This document shows positions 19,849 through 28,248 of a DNA stretch of 64,000 nucleotides, piece after piece; positions within the stretch are counted from its first letter, which is position 1; every line of letters starts with the position of its first letter. Source of the stretch: Pseudomonas abietaniphila (GTDB lineage Bacteria; Pseudomonadota; Gammaproteobacteria; Pseudomonadales; Pseudomonadaceae); NCBI RefSeq assembly GCF_039697315.1, contig NZ_CP155619.1:3906001-3970000 (forward strand), read 5' to 3'. Position numbers and translations under genes: made by a program. A model generated the notes under the pieces. The model did no database searches. It was not told the origin of the DNA and saw nothing but the letters and a program-made list of their open reading frames with translations.

Positions 19849-20414
19849 CAACATTCTCCCGGTCTTACGGTAGAAGGTGCGGTAATCCGCCCGCTCGCCT
19901 GGACGCCGATGTACTGCGTCGCGACCTTGTTATCGGTGCTGTGGCTGACCGCGAAACAAGCTGTGCTGGACACGGTCCCCGTCGACGCAAAGACGAGGCT
20001 GCCGACGGCCGTTACGATGCTGATACCGGTCTGAAAGCCCGATGTGCCGATTTGTCTAAGGTTGACGCTGGTCGCAGCCGCGCCAGACGCATAAGCGACA
20101 GTGACGTTGCCGTTCCACGCCCCACTGGCTCCGCCCGGCGCTTGAATGGTGACGCGCGTGCCGCGGGTGACGGCCTCTGCGCGGGAATACTGCAAGAGGT
20201 CGTAAAGCTCGTTACTGGTCGCGGTCACGGCGCTCTTGTGAATCATGTAGCTGAAGCTCGGAATTGCAATCGCCGCAAAAACGCCGACGATCACCACCAC
20301 CACGATCAATTCGATCAAGGTAAACCCGGCGCTGTTGCCCCTGTGAGGACCCTGCCAACGGCGATGCAGATTCGGGCGTGTGTGTGGACACGGACGCCCT
20401 GCGCTGAAATCCAT
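19848..20414 (-). CDS. fimU: GspH/FimU-type minor pilin
   Basis: The 188-residue prepilin has a long leader (about 29 residues from the ATG at 20414) ending HRGNSAG, followed by FTLIELIVVVVIVGVFAAIAIPSF. The GspH/FimT domain shows NELYDLLQYSRAEAVTRGTRVTI, as in FimU. The last residues are RPGEC, with another Cys at ACFAVSH. The frame is open to 20645, but upstream sequence has no prepilin character and would cover the thiO promoter region. It is the first gene of the minor-pilin operon. The ribosome site before 20414 is weak, so the start is uncertain. Two GTTCGAA heptamers lie upstream at 20434 and 20460. Confidence 0.85.
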   Translation of the reverse strand: MDFSAGRPCPHTRPNLHRRWQGPHRGNSAGFTLIELIVVVVIVGVFAAIAIPSFSYMIHKSAVTATSNELYDLLQYSRAEAVTRGTRVTIQAPGGASGAWNGNVTVAYASGAAATSVNLRQIGTSGFQTGISIVTAVGSLVFASTGTVSSTACFAVSHSTDNKVATQYIGVQASGRITAPSTVRPGEC

Positions 20415-20604
20415 CAAGGAAATTCCATTTTTCGTTCGAAATATGGTGATACTACTCAGGTTCGAAGTCGCTATGTAGTGGATGTCCGGGGATATTCGCC
20501 GGACCAGTGGCATGGCGCCAATTGTTGGCCATTGTCGAGTCGGTTTATCAGCCACCTGTTGGGCGCAAACCGGCGTTAATTTTCTATTGATGATCGGGTT
20601 CTGC

Positions 20605-21708
20605 ATGTCCAGGCAACACGTGGTAATCGTCGGCGGTGGCGTCATCGGTCTTTTGACCGCCTTTAACCTCGCGTCAAAGGTTCAGAGTGTGGTGCTGCTC
20701 GACCGTTCCGGGGTGGGGCAAGAGTCTTCCTGGGCCGGCGGCGGTATCGTTTCGCCGCTGTACCCTTGGCGCTACAGCCCGGCCGTGACCGCGTTGGCGC
20801 ACTGGTCGCAGGATTTCTATCCACAGCTGGCCGAGCGGTTGCTCAAGGTCACGGGTATTGATCCCGAGGTGCACCAGACCGGTCTCTACTGGCTTGATCT
20901 TGACGACGAGAAGGAAGCGCTGGAGTGGGCGCAACGGTTGAATCGCCCGCTGTCTTCCGTGGACATTTCCCAGGTGCACGATGCCGTTCCGGTGATGGGC
21001 GGCGGCTATTCGCGTGCGGTGTACATGCCCGACATCGCCAACGTGCGGAATCCCCGTCTGGTCAAATCGCTCAAGGCGGCGTTGCTGGCCATGCCGAACG
21101 TGACGATTCACGAGCAGAGTGAAGTCAGTGATTTTGTGCGCGATGGCGACAGGATCATCGGGGTGAGCACCGCTGCAGGTGACGTACTCGGTGACAGCGT
21201 GGTGCTGGCGGCCGGGGCGTGGAGCGGCGACCTGCTCGGCAAGCTCGGTCTTGAGTTGCCGGTCGAGCCGGTGAAGGGGCAAATGATTCTGTTCAAGTGC
21301 GCGGCGGATTTCCTGCCCAGCATGATCCTCGCCAAAGGTCGCTACGCGATCCCTCGTCGTGACGGGCACATTCTGATTGGCAGCACGCTGGAATATGAAG
21401 GCTACGACAAGACACCGACCGACGCGGCGCTTGAAAGCCTGAAGGCGTCGGCGGTCGAGCTGATCCCCGCATTGGCGGACGCCGAGGTGGTGGGGCACTG
21501 GTCAGGATTGCGGCCGGGCTCTCCCGAGGGGATTCCGTTCATTGGTCCGGTACCGAATTACGAGGGGCTGTGGCTGAACTGCGGCCATTTCCGGAACGGA
21601 CTGGTGCTGGCCCCCGCGTCCTGTCAGTTGCTGACCGATTTAATCGTGGGTGATGCGCCGATTATCGATCCGATGCCGTATGCGCCAGAAGGAAGAATTC
21701 AGAGCTAA
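20605..21708 (+). CDS. thiO: Glycine oxidase ThiO
   Basis: The 367-residue FAD-dependent amine oxidase (DAO family) oxidises glycine to iminoacetate/glyoxylate for the thiazole branch of thiamine synthesis. The dinucleotide-binding motif GGGVIGLLTAFNLA lies at about 10-23, and ESSWAGGGIVSPLYPW is the next conserved block. The C-terminal VGHWSGLRPGSPEGIPFIGPV completes the fold. The start is set by this N terminus; earlier frame extends into the fimU promoter. In PAO1 (from memory) thiO lies directly between pilR and the fimT/fimU genes; here two extra genes separate it from pilR. It is convergent with the HEPN gene, overlapping it by four bases at the stops. Confidence 0.93.
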   Translation: MSRQHVVIVGGGVIGLLTAFNLASKVQSVVLLDRSGVGQESSWAGGGIVSPLYPWRYSPAVTALAHWSQDFYPQLAERLLKVTGIDPEVHQTGLYWLDLDDEKEALEWAQRLNRPLSSVDISQVHDAVPVMGGGYSRAVYMPDIANVRNPRLVKSLKAALLAMPNVTIHEQSEVSDFVRDGDRIIGVSTAAGDVLGDSVVLAAGAWSGDLLGKLGLELPVEPVKGQMILFKCAADFLPSMILAKGRYAIPRRDGHILIGSTLEYEGYDKTPTDAALESLKASAVELIPALADAEVVGHWSGLRPGSPEGIPFIGPVPNYEGLWLNCGHFRNGLVLAPASCQLLTDLIVGDAPIIDPMPYAPEGRIQS

Positions 21709-22127
21709 AGCGTCATTGCCTTCTGTACCAGCAGGTGCAGGGCCTCGGTATTTTCGAGCAGTTCTTTGAGCAGAGGTTCATCGATATCCATGTAGCCTTC
21801 GTATTCCGCAAGGTTGCGTCGTTCGTGGCAAAGTGCAAACAGGCGGACCTGCACTTTGTCGAGGGCAATGGTATGAGGCAAGCACTGGAAAACCAGGTAT
21901 CGCCGGTCAGAGCGGTACCCCATCAAGCGCATCGCGGCGAGAGCCAGCGCATGTGCAGCGTTGTAGCCCAGGTCGAAGCGGCTGGCGTAGGAAAGGGTGG
22001 AGTTGTGCGCGTCCCGGAGGCGGTCTGCTGCAGAGCGAATCAGTCCGGCGCATTCCTTGGTGTCGTAAGGTTCAAGCTTTAAACCGCCACTGCGCACAAG
22101 GTTATCGAGATTGTCATTGCTGCCCAT
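21705..22127 (-). CDS. HEPN-domain protein, probable toxin of a HEPN/MNT pair
   Basis: The 140-residue, mostly helical protein fits the HEPN fold: RFDLGYNAAHALALAAMRLMGYRS (residues 50-73) is typical, and R95LFALCH101 gives an R-x5-H motif as in HEPN ribonucleases. The tyrosine found two residues after the His in HepT is not present. It follows a wHTH-nucleotidyltransferase gene by 16 bases, the usual toxin/antitoxin gene neighbourhood. I chose the ATG at 22127 (GGGAG 11 bases upstream); a TTG at 22157 would overlap the partner gene. Two sampled 60-base lines from this gene and its partner are 50% GC, against 75% in one thiO line. The toxin role is inference. Confidence 0.72.
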   Translation of the reverse strand: MGSNDNLDNLVRSGGLKLEPYDTKECAGLIRSAADRLRDAHNSTLSYASRFDLGYNAAHALALAAMRLMGYRSDRRYLVFQCLPHTIALDKVQVRLFALCHERRNLAEYEGYMDIDEPLLKELLENTEALHLLVQKAMTL

Positions 22128-22143
22128 TCCTTGGCGTACTCCC

Positions 22144-22713
22144 TTATTCGCTTCCAATGATCTTGATCTTGTCCTGCTCGGCCACGCGCATCACGAAGCT
22201 GTTTCCGGCTTTGAGCTTCGCCGTCCAATCAGCGGGCGAATAAAGCGTCGGGTTGATTGTTCTGCCCAGTAATTCCTCGATCGGGATCATACGCTCCATC
22301 ACTTCGCTGTAACTGATTCCTTCGCCTATCAGCATCAAGTCAATGTCACTGGATGTGTTCGCGGTCCCTTTCGCGATTGATCCATAGATGAAGGCTTGCT
22401 GAAGACGGTCCGCAAACGGCATCAATTCCACTCGCAAGTGATCGGCAATGCCGAAGGTCTTGCGCACGATAGCCACCAATTCCTGGAAAACAGGATTTTC
22501 GGGATTGGCCTGGTAGTGAATCTGATTACCTTGGCGGGTCGCCGTGAGCAGGCCGGCGGAGTGCAGTTTCTCCAGTTCGCGGACCATGCTTCCCCTGCCA
22601 ACCTGAGCCCATCGCCCAATTTCATTGGTGTAAAAGCTTCGCTCTGGATGGCCGTATAGCAGTCCAAGCAGCCGCTGTTGGGTTGTGGTGAAGAGTGCAT
22701 CGCCGATAGACAT
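22144..22713 (-). CDS. Winged-helix / MNT nucleotidyltransferase, probable antitoxin-regulator
   Basis: The 189-residue protein has two domains. Residues about 10-70 form a winged helix-turn-helix (TQQRLLGLLYGHPERSFYTNE; VGRGSMVRELEKLHSAGLL; a wing with QIHYQAN). Residues about 100-185 form a minimal nucleotidyltransferase with GSIAKGTANTSSDIDLMLIG, that is, the GS motif at 111-112 and catalytic Asp123/Asp125. Such enzymes can AMPylate a HEPN partner (known for MntA-HepT). The DNA-binding domain suggests it also controls its own promoter, and a 17-bp perfect inverted repeat lies 16 bases upstream of its ATG. Specific function is inferred, not shown. Confidence 0.78.
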   Translation of the reverse strand: MSIGDALFTTTQQRLLGLLYGHPERSFYTNEIGRWAQVGRGSMVRELEKLHSAGLLTATRQGNQIHYQANPENPVFQELVAIVRKTFGIADHLRVELMPFADRLQQAFIYGSIAKGTANTSSDIDLMLIGEGISYSEVMERMIPIEELLGRTINPTLYSPADWTAKLKAGNSFVMRVAEQDKIKIIGSE

Positions 22714-22728
22714 AAGCGCTCGGTGCGG

Positions 22729-22770
22729 TAAGTCCCAAAAAGGGAACGATAGGTCCCTTTTTGGGACTTA
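22729..22770. promoter_or_regulatory. 42-bp perfect palindrome upstream of the nucleotidyltransferase gene
   Basis: The arms TAAGTCCCAAAAAGGGA (22729-22745) and TCCCTTTTTGGGACTTA (22754-22770) are perfect reverse complements around an eight-base centre. Each half is itself nearly palindromic (GTCCC-A5-GGGA and TCCC-T5-GGGAC), so it can be read as two adjacent operators. It lies 15 bases before the ATG at 22713, where a repressor site would be expected. It also lies beyond the pilR stop on the same strand, but no T run follows the hairpin on that strand, which makes a terminator role less likely. Confidence 0.7.
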
Positions 22771-22791
22771 TCAAGTGGAGAAGCGCTCCGG

Positions 22792-24132
22792 CTACTCCAA
22801 CCCCAGCTTCTTCAACCGATAGCGCATCGATCTGAACGTCAGGTTCAATCGCTGCGCGGCGGCTGTGCGGTTCCAGCGGGTTTCTTCGAGCGCCTGGAGG
22901 ATCAGCTTGCGCTCGATGCTTTCGAGGTAGTCTTCCAGGTTGTCGATATCGGCCAGACTCGGTCCGTCTTGTTCGCTGGCGCTGACAGGCTCTGCAAGTC
23001 GCAGGTCGTCGGCGTTGATCTGGTCGTTTTCGCACAGCGTGTACGCGCGTTCGAGCATGTTCTCCAGCTCGCGAACATTGCCTGGAAAACGATAGCCCTT
23101 CAGCGCAGCCAAAGCCTGGGAAGTCAGGCGCGCAGGCGGTTGGCCAGCGCTTTCTGCGAGGCGCCGAAGCACGTTATTGGCGATCTCCTCGATGTCTTCG
23201 CGACGTTCGCGCAACGGTGGCACGCGCAGTTCAATCACGTTGAGGCGGTAATACAAATCCTGGCGGAAGCGTTGGGCAGCCACTTCGACGCCGAGGTCTT
23301 TGTGGGTGGCGCACAAGACGCGAACGTCCACCACTTGCTCCTGCTGGCCGCCGACGGCACGCACGGATTTTTCCTGGATGGCACGCAGCAGTTTGACTTG
23401 CATCGCCAGCGGCAGGTCGGCGACTTCGTCGAGGAAAAGCGTACCGCCGTGGGCTGCCTGAAACAGACCGGGCTTGTCTTCGTGAGCGCCGGTGAAGCTG
23501 CCCTTCCGGTGGCCGAAGAACTCGCTTTCCATCAGCTCTGTAGGGATAGCCCCGCAGTTGACCGGCACGAACGGTTTGTCGATGCGCGGTCCTTGTTCGT
23601 GAATCAGGCGCGCGACCAGTTCCTTGCCGCTGCCGGACTCGCCGCTGATGTAGATCGGCGCCTGACTGCGGGCCAGTTTGCCGATCTGCTTGCGCAACGC
23701 CTGCATGGGTGGTGAGTTGCCGAGCAGGCGATTGTCGATGGTGTTCTCGTTGGAAGGCGAGGCGTGCAGGCGCAATGCGCTGCCTACCAGCTCGCGCAGA
23801 CGGCCTAAATCCACCGGTTTGGTGAGGAAGTCGAACGCCCCGGCTTTCAGGGCATGGATCGCTGTGTCAACGCTGCCGTGGGCAGTGATCATCGCCACGG
23901 GCACTTGGGTATGGCGCTTCTGGATATGCTGCACCAGCTCAAGGCCGTTCCCGTCGGGCAGGCGCATGTCGGTCAGGCACAGGTCGAAGGGCTCGCGCGC
24001 GAGCCAGTCCTGCGCTTCCTTGACGTTGCGCGCACTGCGCGTGTCCAGTTTCATTCGCCCGAGAGTGATCTCCAGCAATTCGCGAATGTCCGGCTCATCG
24101 TCGACGATCAGGATCTTTTGCCGTGGGCTCAT
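22792..24132 (-). CDS. pilR: Sigma-54 response regulator PilR
   Basis: The 446-residue NtrC-family activator drives pilA transcription. The receiver domain has the acidic pair at 11-12 and phospho-acceptor Asp55 in [11 protein letters not shown]. The AAA+ domain shows Walker A GESGSGKE, the sigma-54 contact loop GSFTGA (a common variant of GAFTGA) and [10 protein letters not shown]. The C terminus is a Fis-type helix-turn-helix ([27 protein letters not shown] region). The ATG at 24132 follows the pilS stop by two bases and gives the normal N terminus; the longer frame lies inside pilS. A matching sigma-54 promoter is present in this window upstream of pilA. Confidence 0.95.
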   Translation of the reverse strand: MSPRQKILIVDDEPDIRELLEITLGRMKLDTRSARNVKEAQDWLAREPFDLCLTDMRLPDGNGLELVQHIQKRHTQVPVAMITAHGSVDTAIHALKAGAFDFLTKPVDLGRLRELVGSALRLHASPSNENTIDNRLLGNSPPMQALRKQIGKLARSQAPIYISGESGSGKELVARLIHEQGPRIDKPFVPVNCGAIPTELMESEFFGHRKGSFTGAHEDKPGLFQAAHGGTLFLDEVADLPLAMQVKLLRAIQEKSVRAVGGQQEQVVDVRVLCATHKDLGVEVAAQRFRQDLYYRLNVIELRVPPLRERREDIEEIANNVLRRLAESAGQPPARLTSQALAALKGYRFPGNVRELENMLERAYTLCENDQINADDLRLAEPVSASEQDGPSLADIDNLEDYLESIERKLILQALEETRWNRTAAAQRLNLTFRSMRYRLKKLGLE

Positions 24133-24134
24133 GT

Positions 24135-25727
24135 TCAACTCAATTTGAACGGATGGGCGAAGGTGATCCGCATGCAGCTGCCGCCACCTTCCCGTGGTGT
24201 GTAATCCAGGTTCGCCTGATTGCTTTCGCACAACTCACGCGAAAGGTACAGGCCCAGGCCGGTTCCTTTGCTTTCGGTGGTGAAAAAAGGCTCGAAAATC
24301 TTCGTCAGGTGTTCGGTCGCGACGCCGGGACCGTCGTCCAGCACTTCCAGGCTGGGCAACTCGCTGTGTGGATCATGGAACAGTTTGAGCCAGACCTGGG
24401 CTTTTTCGTGCAGCTGGCCGCTGTAGCGCAGGCCGTTCTGCACCAGATTGGTCAGGACCTGCTGCAATTGCTCGGCGTCCATGCGCGTGGTCAGGGTGCC
24501 GTCGCCGGTTTCCAGGTGTACAGACTGGTCGGCGGACAGCCGACTGCGCAGGTCGCTGACGAAGTGTTCGAGCCACTGCTTGAGGTCGAGCAGGTGGGGT
24601 TCGGTCTGACGTCGGCGGGACAGCTGCAAGACGTTCTCGATCACCAGATTCATCCGTCGCGATTGATCTTGAATGATTTCACTGAGACGCCGGTCCGGCC
24701 CGCTCAGTTCCTCTGACTCGTGGAGCAGCTGCGCCGCATGGCTGATGGCGCCCAGTGGGTTACGGATCTCGTGGGCGATGCCGGCTGTCAGCCTGCCCAG
24801 TGCGGCAAGCTTGAGTTGTTGGGCCTGTTGGGAGATCTGCGAAAGGTCATCGAGAAACACCAGGGTGTGCCGGTGGCTGCCACGGGTCAGAGCAATGAAA
24901 CCCGGGCGCAGCACGGGGCCGATCGCCGACGTGGTCATGCTGCGCGACGCCATGGAAGGGTTGATCAACCATTGGCGCAAACGCTCGACCAGTTGGGGTG
25001 AGTACGGATCGATGACTTCACCCAGCAGGTGCTGATGGCCGAGCAAGGTCAATGCGCTCTGGTTGGCGAGCAGCACCTGGCGGTTCGAGTCGAGCACCAG
25101 AATGCCTGTGCGCATGCGCTGCAGGATCAGGGCGTTGAGTTGCTCCAGGTTATCGACATCGGCCGCGCGCTTCTCGGCGATGTCTTCGCTGAGCTGAAGC
25201 CGGCGAGCCAGCGTTTGAACCAGCAGCGCGGCCGCAAAACACAAGGCGCCGAGTGAACCCGCCTGGACGAAGTGATTGGCTGCCGCAGGCTGGTGATAAC
25301 TGATGAAGAAGGTCAGGTAGATGATGCCGATGGCTGAAACGGCGGCAATCAGGAGCCCGCTGCGCTGACGCAACAGCACGTTGCTGATGGCCACCGAGGC
25401 CACGATCAGGTTGCCGATGCCGCTCGGGGCGCCACCGCCGGCGTAAAACAATGCGCACAGCGTCAGCGCGTCGGCCATGGCCAGGGTGAACAGTTGTCCC
25501 TGACGACTGGGCCGCTCAAGCAACACGACCACGAGGATGTTGAAGACGAGGTACAGCCAGCAACCGGTGCGGAACAGTTCGATGTCGGCCAGCTGAAGCA
25601 GTTCGGCATCGAGGCTGCTGGAAATCAACAGCACCAGCAGGATGCCGATGCTCAGACGGTACAAGTGATACAGCCGCAGAATGCGCTGGGCCTGGGGTGT
25701 GGCCAGCGACAGGGTTTCAGCGGTCAC
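24135..25727 (-). CDS. pilS: Sensor histidine kinase PilS
   Basis: The 530-residue inner-membrane kinase senses PilA levels and phosphorylates PilR. Six hydrophobic segments occupy about residues 25-175, then a PAS domain (about 190-300), the phospho-acceptor H-box AGIAHEIRNPLGAI (His319), and a HATPase domain with N-box NLVQNGLRYS, DDGPGV and FEPFFTTESKGTGLGL. The start codon is GTG and overlaps the end of the upstream small gene by 11 bases. pilR follows after two bases. Confidence 0.94.
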   Translation of the reverse strand: MTAETLSLATPQAQRILRLYHLYRLSIGILLVLLISSSLDAELLQLADIELFRTGCWLYLVFNILVVVLLERPSRQGQLFTLAMADALTLCALFYAGGGAPSGIGNLIVASVAISNVLLRQRSGLLIAAVSAIGIIYLTFFISYHQPAAANHFVQAGSLGALCFAAALLVQTLARRLQLSEDIAEKRAADVDNLEQLNALILQRMRTGILVLDSNRQVLLANQSALTLLGHQHLLGEVIDPYSPQLVERLRQWLINPSMASRSMTTSAIGPVLRPGFIALTRGSHRHTLVFLDDLSQISQQAQQLKLAALGRLTAGIAHEIRNPLGAISHAAQLLHESEELSGPDRRLSEIIQDQSRRMNLVIENVLQLSRRRQTEPHLLDLKQWLEHFVSDLRSRLSADQSVHLETGDGTLTTRMDAEQLQQVLTNLVQNGLRYSGQLHEKAQVWLKLFHDPHSELPSLEVLDDGPGVATEHLTKIFEPFFTTESKGTGLGLYLSRELCESNQANLDYTPREGGGSCMRITFAHPFKLS

Positions 25728-25956
25728 GTGCAGCCGGGCCCTGTAGGCGGTGCGCTTCGGTGCAATACCATTGGAGACCCTGGCTCAGGGCGCGGTCGCG
25801 TGGAACATGCACGCCACACTGCGCGCAACGCACCATCGGCGCGGCGTCGAGCTCCGGTGCTGCGGGTTTCGAGCGTGCGGCAGGACCTTTGGTAGCGCGT
25901 TTGTACAACCAGATGATCGCCATGACCAAGGCGATCCACATAATCAAGCGAATCAT
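25717..25956 (-). CDS. Small membrane-anchored zinc-ribbon-like protein (PP0621 family)
   Basis: This 79-residue protein has one N-terminal transmembrane helix (MIRLIMWIALVMAIIWLYK) and a short cytoplasmic part with VRCAQCGVHVPRDRAL and WYCTEAH, a likely Cys2-Cys-His metal site. The family is conserved in Pseudomonas next to pilS and has no assigned role. Its 3' end overlaps the GTG start of pilS, so the two are translationally coupled. A role in PilS function is possible but is only suggested by position. Confidence 0.82.
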   Translation of the reverse strand: MIRLIMWIALVMAIIWLYKRATKGPAARSKPAAPELDAAPMVRCAQCGVHVPRDRALSQGLQWYCTEAHRLQGPAARDR

Positions 25957-26060
25957 GTCTACCAGCTTATGAAGTGAAGATGTCGCAGTGTAGCCAAGGC
26001 GCTGTCAGCCGCACAGTGATCTGCGCCGATCCAGGCTGTCGGAAAACTGACCGAAATAAA

Positions 26061-26084
26061 AAAGAGGCCCCAAAGGGCCTCTTT
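26061..26084. terminator. Bidirectional terminator downstream of bamD
   Basis: The stem AAAGAGGCCC/GGGCCTCTTT around a CAAA loop is flanked by A runs on the left and T runs on the right. It is 27 bases past the bamD stop and can also block plus-strand read-through. Confidence 0.88.
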
Positions 26085-26111
26085 TTGCTGACGCTCGAAT
26101 CGCGACGGTGA

Positions 26112-27134
26112 TCAGTCGAAGACGCCGAAGGTCATGTAGCTGAAGATGGAACGGCTTTTTGGCGTGCCGTCATCGTCTTCGCTCTTCTTGTCGGCTTCGT
26201 CCGTCTGGTTCTCAGGCAACAGGTCGGCCGGAATGGCGTCCTTGGCGTCCTGATACTGCTTGATCACGTCCTGGTTGGCGCGGGTTTCTCCCGGCGGCAG
26301 TGGCGGACGGCTTTCGATCAGACCCAGCGTCGCTTTCGACAGCCACGAGCGGTTGTCCGGATCGGGCGTGCGCGGTTCGAACTTGCCATCGGCCAGCTGC
26401 GGGAAGTCCGGATAGTTGGTTTTCAGGACTTGCAGGCTGGTGTCGGCCAGGTCGTTCAGTTGCAGGCGCTGATACGCTTCGACCATGACCGCAAGCCCGT
26501 CCGGAACCGAAGGGGTTTCCTGGAAGTTTTCAACCACGTAACGGCCACGGTTCGCCGCTGCGACGTAGGCCTGGCGGGTCAGGTAGTAGTCGGCCACGTG
26601 AATTTCGTACGCCGCCAGCAAGTTGCGCAGATAAATCATGCGCTGCTTGGCGTCAGGCGCGTAGCGGCTGTTCGGGTAACGGCTGGTCAACTGGGCGAAC
26701 TCGTTATACGAGTCGCGCGCAGCGCCCGGGTCACGCTTGGTCTGATCCAGCGGCAGGAAGCGCGCGATGATGCCCACGTCCTGGTCGAACGACGTCAGGC
26801 CTTTGAGGTAGTAGGCGTAGTCGACGTTCGGGTGCTGCGGGTGCAGACGAATGAAGCGCTCGGCAGCGGTCTTCGCGGCCTCGGGCTCGCCATTCTTGTA
26901 GTTGGCGTAGATCAGCTCCAGCTGCGCCTGGTCGGCATAGCGGCCGAACGGGTAGCGGGATTCCAGCGCCTTGAGTTTTTCGGTCGCGCTGTTGTAGCTG
27001 TTGTTGTCCAGATCGGCCTGCGCCTGCTGGTACAGCTCGACTTCACTGAGGTTTTCGTCGACGACTTCTTTCTTCGAAGAACAGGCAGCGGTAAGTCCGA
27101 GGATGGCTATCAGCAGCAGGTGTTTCACTTGCAT
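26112..27134 (-). CDS. bamD: Outer-membrane protein assembly factor BamD
   Basis: The 340-residue lipoprotein (formerly ComL) is part of the BAM complex that inserts beta-barrel proteins. The signal peptide ends in the lipobox LTAAC with lipidated Cys18. TPR-type repeats follow ([75 protein letters not shown]). A disordered acidic tail (about 290-325) makes it longer than E. coli BamD (245), as usual in Pseudomonas. The ATG at 27134 gives the proper signal peptide; the open frame to 27218 crosses the promoter region. It is divergent from rluD. Confidence 0.94.
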   Translation of the reverse strand: MQVKHLLLIAILGLTAACSSKKEVVDENLSEVELYQQAQADLDNNSYNSATEKLKALESRYPFGRYADQAQLELIYANYKNGEPEAAKTAAERFIRLHPQHPNVDYAYYLKGLTSFDQDVGIIARFLPLDQTKRDPGAARDSYNEFAQLTSRYPNSRYAPDAKQRMIYLRNLLAAYEIHVADYYLTRQAYVAAANRGRYVVENFQETPSVPDGLAVMVEAYQRLQLNDLADTSLQVLKTNYPDFPQLADGKFEPRTPDPDNRSWLSKATLGLIESRPPLPPGETRANQDVIKQYQDAKDAIPADLLPENQTDEADKKSEDDDGTPKSRSIFSYMTFGVFD

Positions 27135-27182
27135 GGCGGCTTGCGTCCCTATAACGGCCTGCTGTCTTGCGCAGGACCGTCC

Positions 27183-27191
27183 TGTTATGAT
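27183..27191 (+). promoter_or_regulatory. Extended -10 promoter for rluD-pgeF
   Basis: TG-T-TATGAT is an extended -10 element. No good -35 stands at 17 bases; a TTGCGC at 27167-27172 is 13 bases away. Transcription would begin near 27198, about 88 bases before the rluD ATG. Confidence 0.5.
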
Positions 27192-27285
27192 GGGCGCCCC
27201 GTGGAACCCCCGGGACAAAAGACGCCGTATTTAACCACAAGCGCACAGCCGAAACCAAAGGCCAGTGCCACCTCCTAGTTTGAGC

Positions 27286-28248
27286 ATGTCTGAGATCATA
27301 GAACTCCGCGCAGAGGTGCCGTCCGAATTGGGCGGTCAACGCCTCGACCAAGTCGCCGCCCAACTCTTCGACGAGCACTCGCGCTCGCGCCTTTCCGCCT
27401 GGATCAAAGACGGCCGCCTGACTGTGGACGGAGGCGTTCTGCGCCCGCGTGACATCGTGCATGGCGGTGCCGTACTGGTCCTCAAAGCCGAGCAAGAGGC
27501 TCAGGGCGAGTGGGTCGCGCAGGACATCGAACTGGACATCGTCTATGAAGACGACCAGATTCTGGTGATCAACAAACCGGCCGGGCTGGTCGTCCACCCG
27601 GCTGCCGGTCATGCCGACGGCACGCTGCTCAACGCCTTGCTGCACCACGTGCCGGACATCATCAATGTCCCGCGTGCTGGCATCGTGCACCGTCTGGACA
27701 AGGACACCACCGGATTGATGGTGGTCGCCAAGACCATTCAGGCGCAGACCCAGTTGGTCACTCAGCTGCAGAATCGCAGCGTCAGCCGCATTTATGAGTG
27801 CATCGTGATCGGTGTCGTGACCGCAGGTGGCAAGATCAACGCGCCGATCGGCCGTCATGGTCAGCAACGTCAGCGCATGGCGGTGATGGAAGGCGGAAAG
27901 CCTGCAGTCAGCCACTACCGCGTCCTGGAGCGTTTCCGTTCCCATACGCATGTACGGGTCAAACTGGAAACCGGCCGTACGCACCAGATTCGTGTGCACA
28001 TGGCGCACATCAACTTTCCGTTGGTCGGTGATCCGGCCTACGGCGGTCGCTTCCGCATCCCGCCAGCGGCCAGTGTCACGATGGTCGAGTCGTTGAAACA
28101 TTTCCCGCGTCAGGCGCTGCATGCGCGTTTCCTGGAGCTGGATCATCCGACGACCGGTCAGCGCATGAGCTGGGAATCGCCATTGCCGGATGATTTTGTC
28201 TGGCTTCTGTCGCTGCTCAAGCAAGACCGTGAGGCGTTCATCGGATGA
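27286..28248 (+). CDS. rluD: 23S rRNA pseudouridine synthase RluD
   Basis: The 320-residue enzyme makes pseudouridines 1911/1915/1917 in helix 69 of 23S rRNA. It has an N-terminal S4 RNA-binding domain (about 18-75, GQRLDQVAAQLFDEHSRSRLSAWI), the catalytic HRLDKDTTGLMVVAKT (Asp138) and the RTHQIRVHMAH block. The ATG at 27286 gives MSEIIELRAEVP, the family N terminus; an in-frame ATG at 27265 is less likely. It overlaps pgeF by four bases (ATGA). It is divergent from bamD, the order normal for gammaproteobacteria. Confidence 0.95.
   Translation: MSEIIELRAEVPSELGGQRLDQVAAQLFDEHSRSRLSAWIKDGRLTVDGGVLRPRDIVHGGAVLVLKAEQEAQGEWVAQDIELDIVYEDDQILVINKPAGLVVHPAAGHADGTLLNALLHHVPDIINVPRAGIVHRLDKDTTGLMVVAKTIQAQTQLVTQLQNRSVSRIYECIVIGVVTAGGKINAPIGRHGQQRQRMAVMEGGKPAVSHYRVLERFRSHTHVRVKLETGRTHQIRVHMAHINFPLVGDPAYGGRFRIPPAASVTMVESLKHFPRQALHARFLELDHPTTGQRMSWESPLPDDFVWLLSLLKQDREAFIG

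Noticed and set aside
22729..22770. The palindrome as an ordinary intrinsic terminator of pilSR
   Set aside because: No T run follows the hairpin on the minus strand, and its two-operator symmetry and nearness to the NTase start fit a regulatory site better; a dual role is not excluded.
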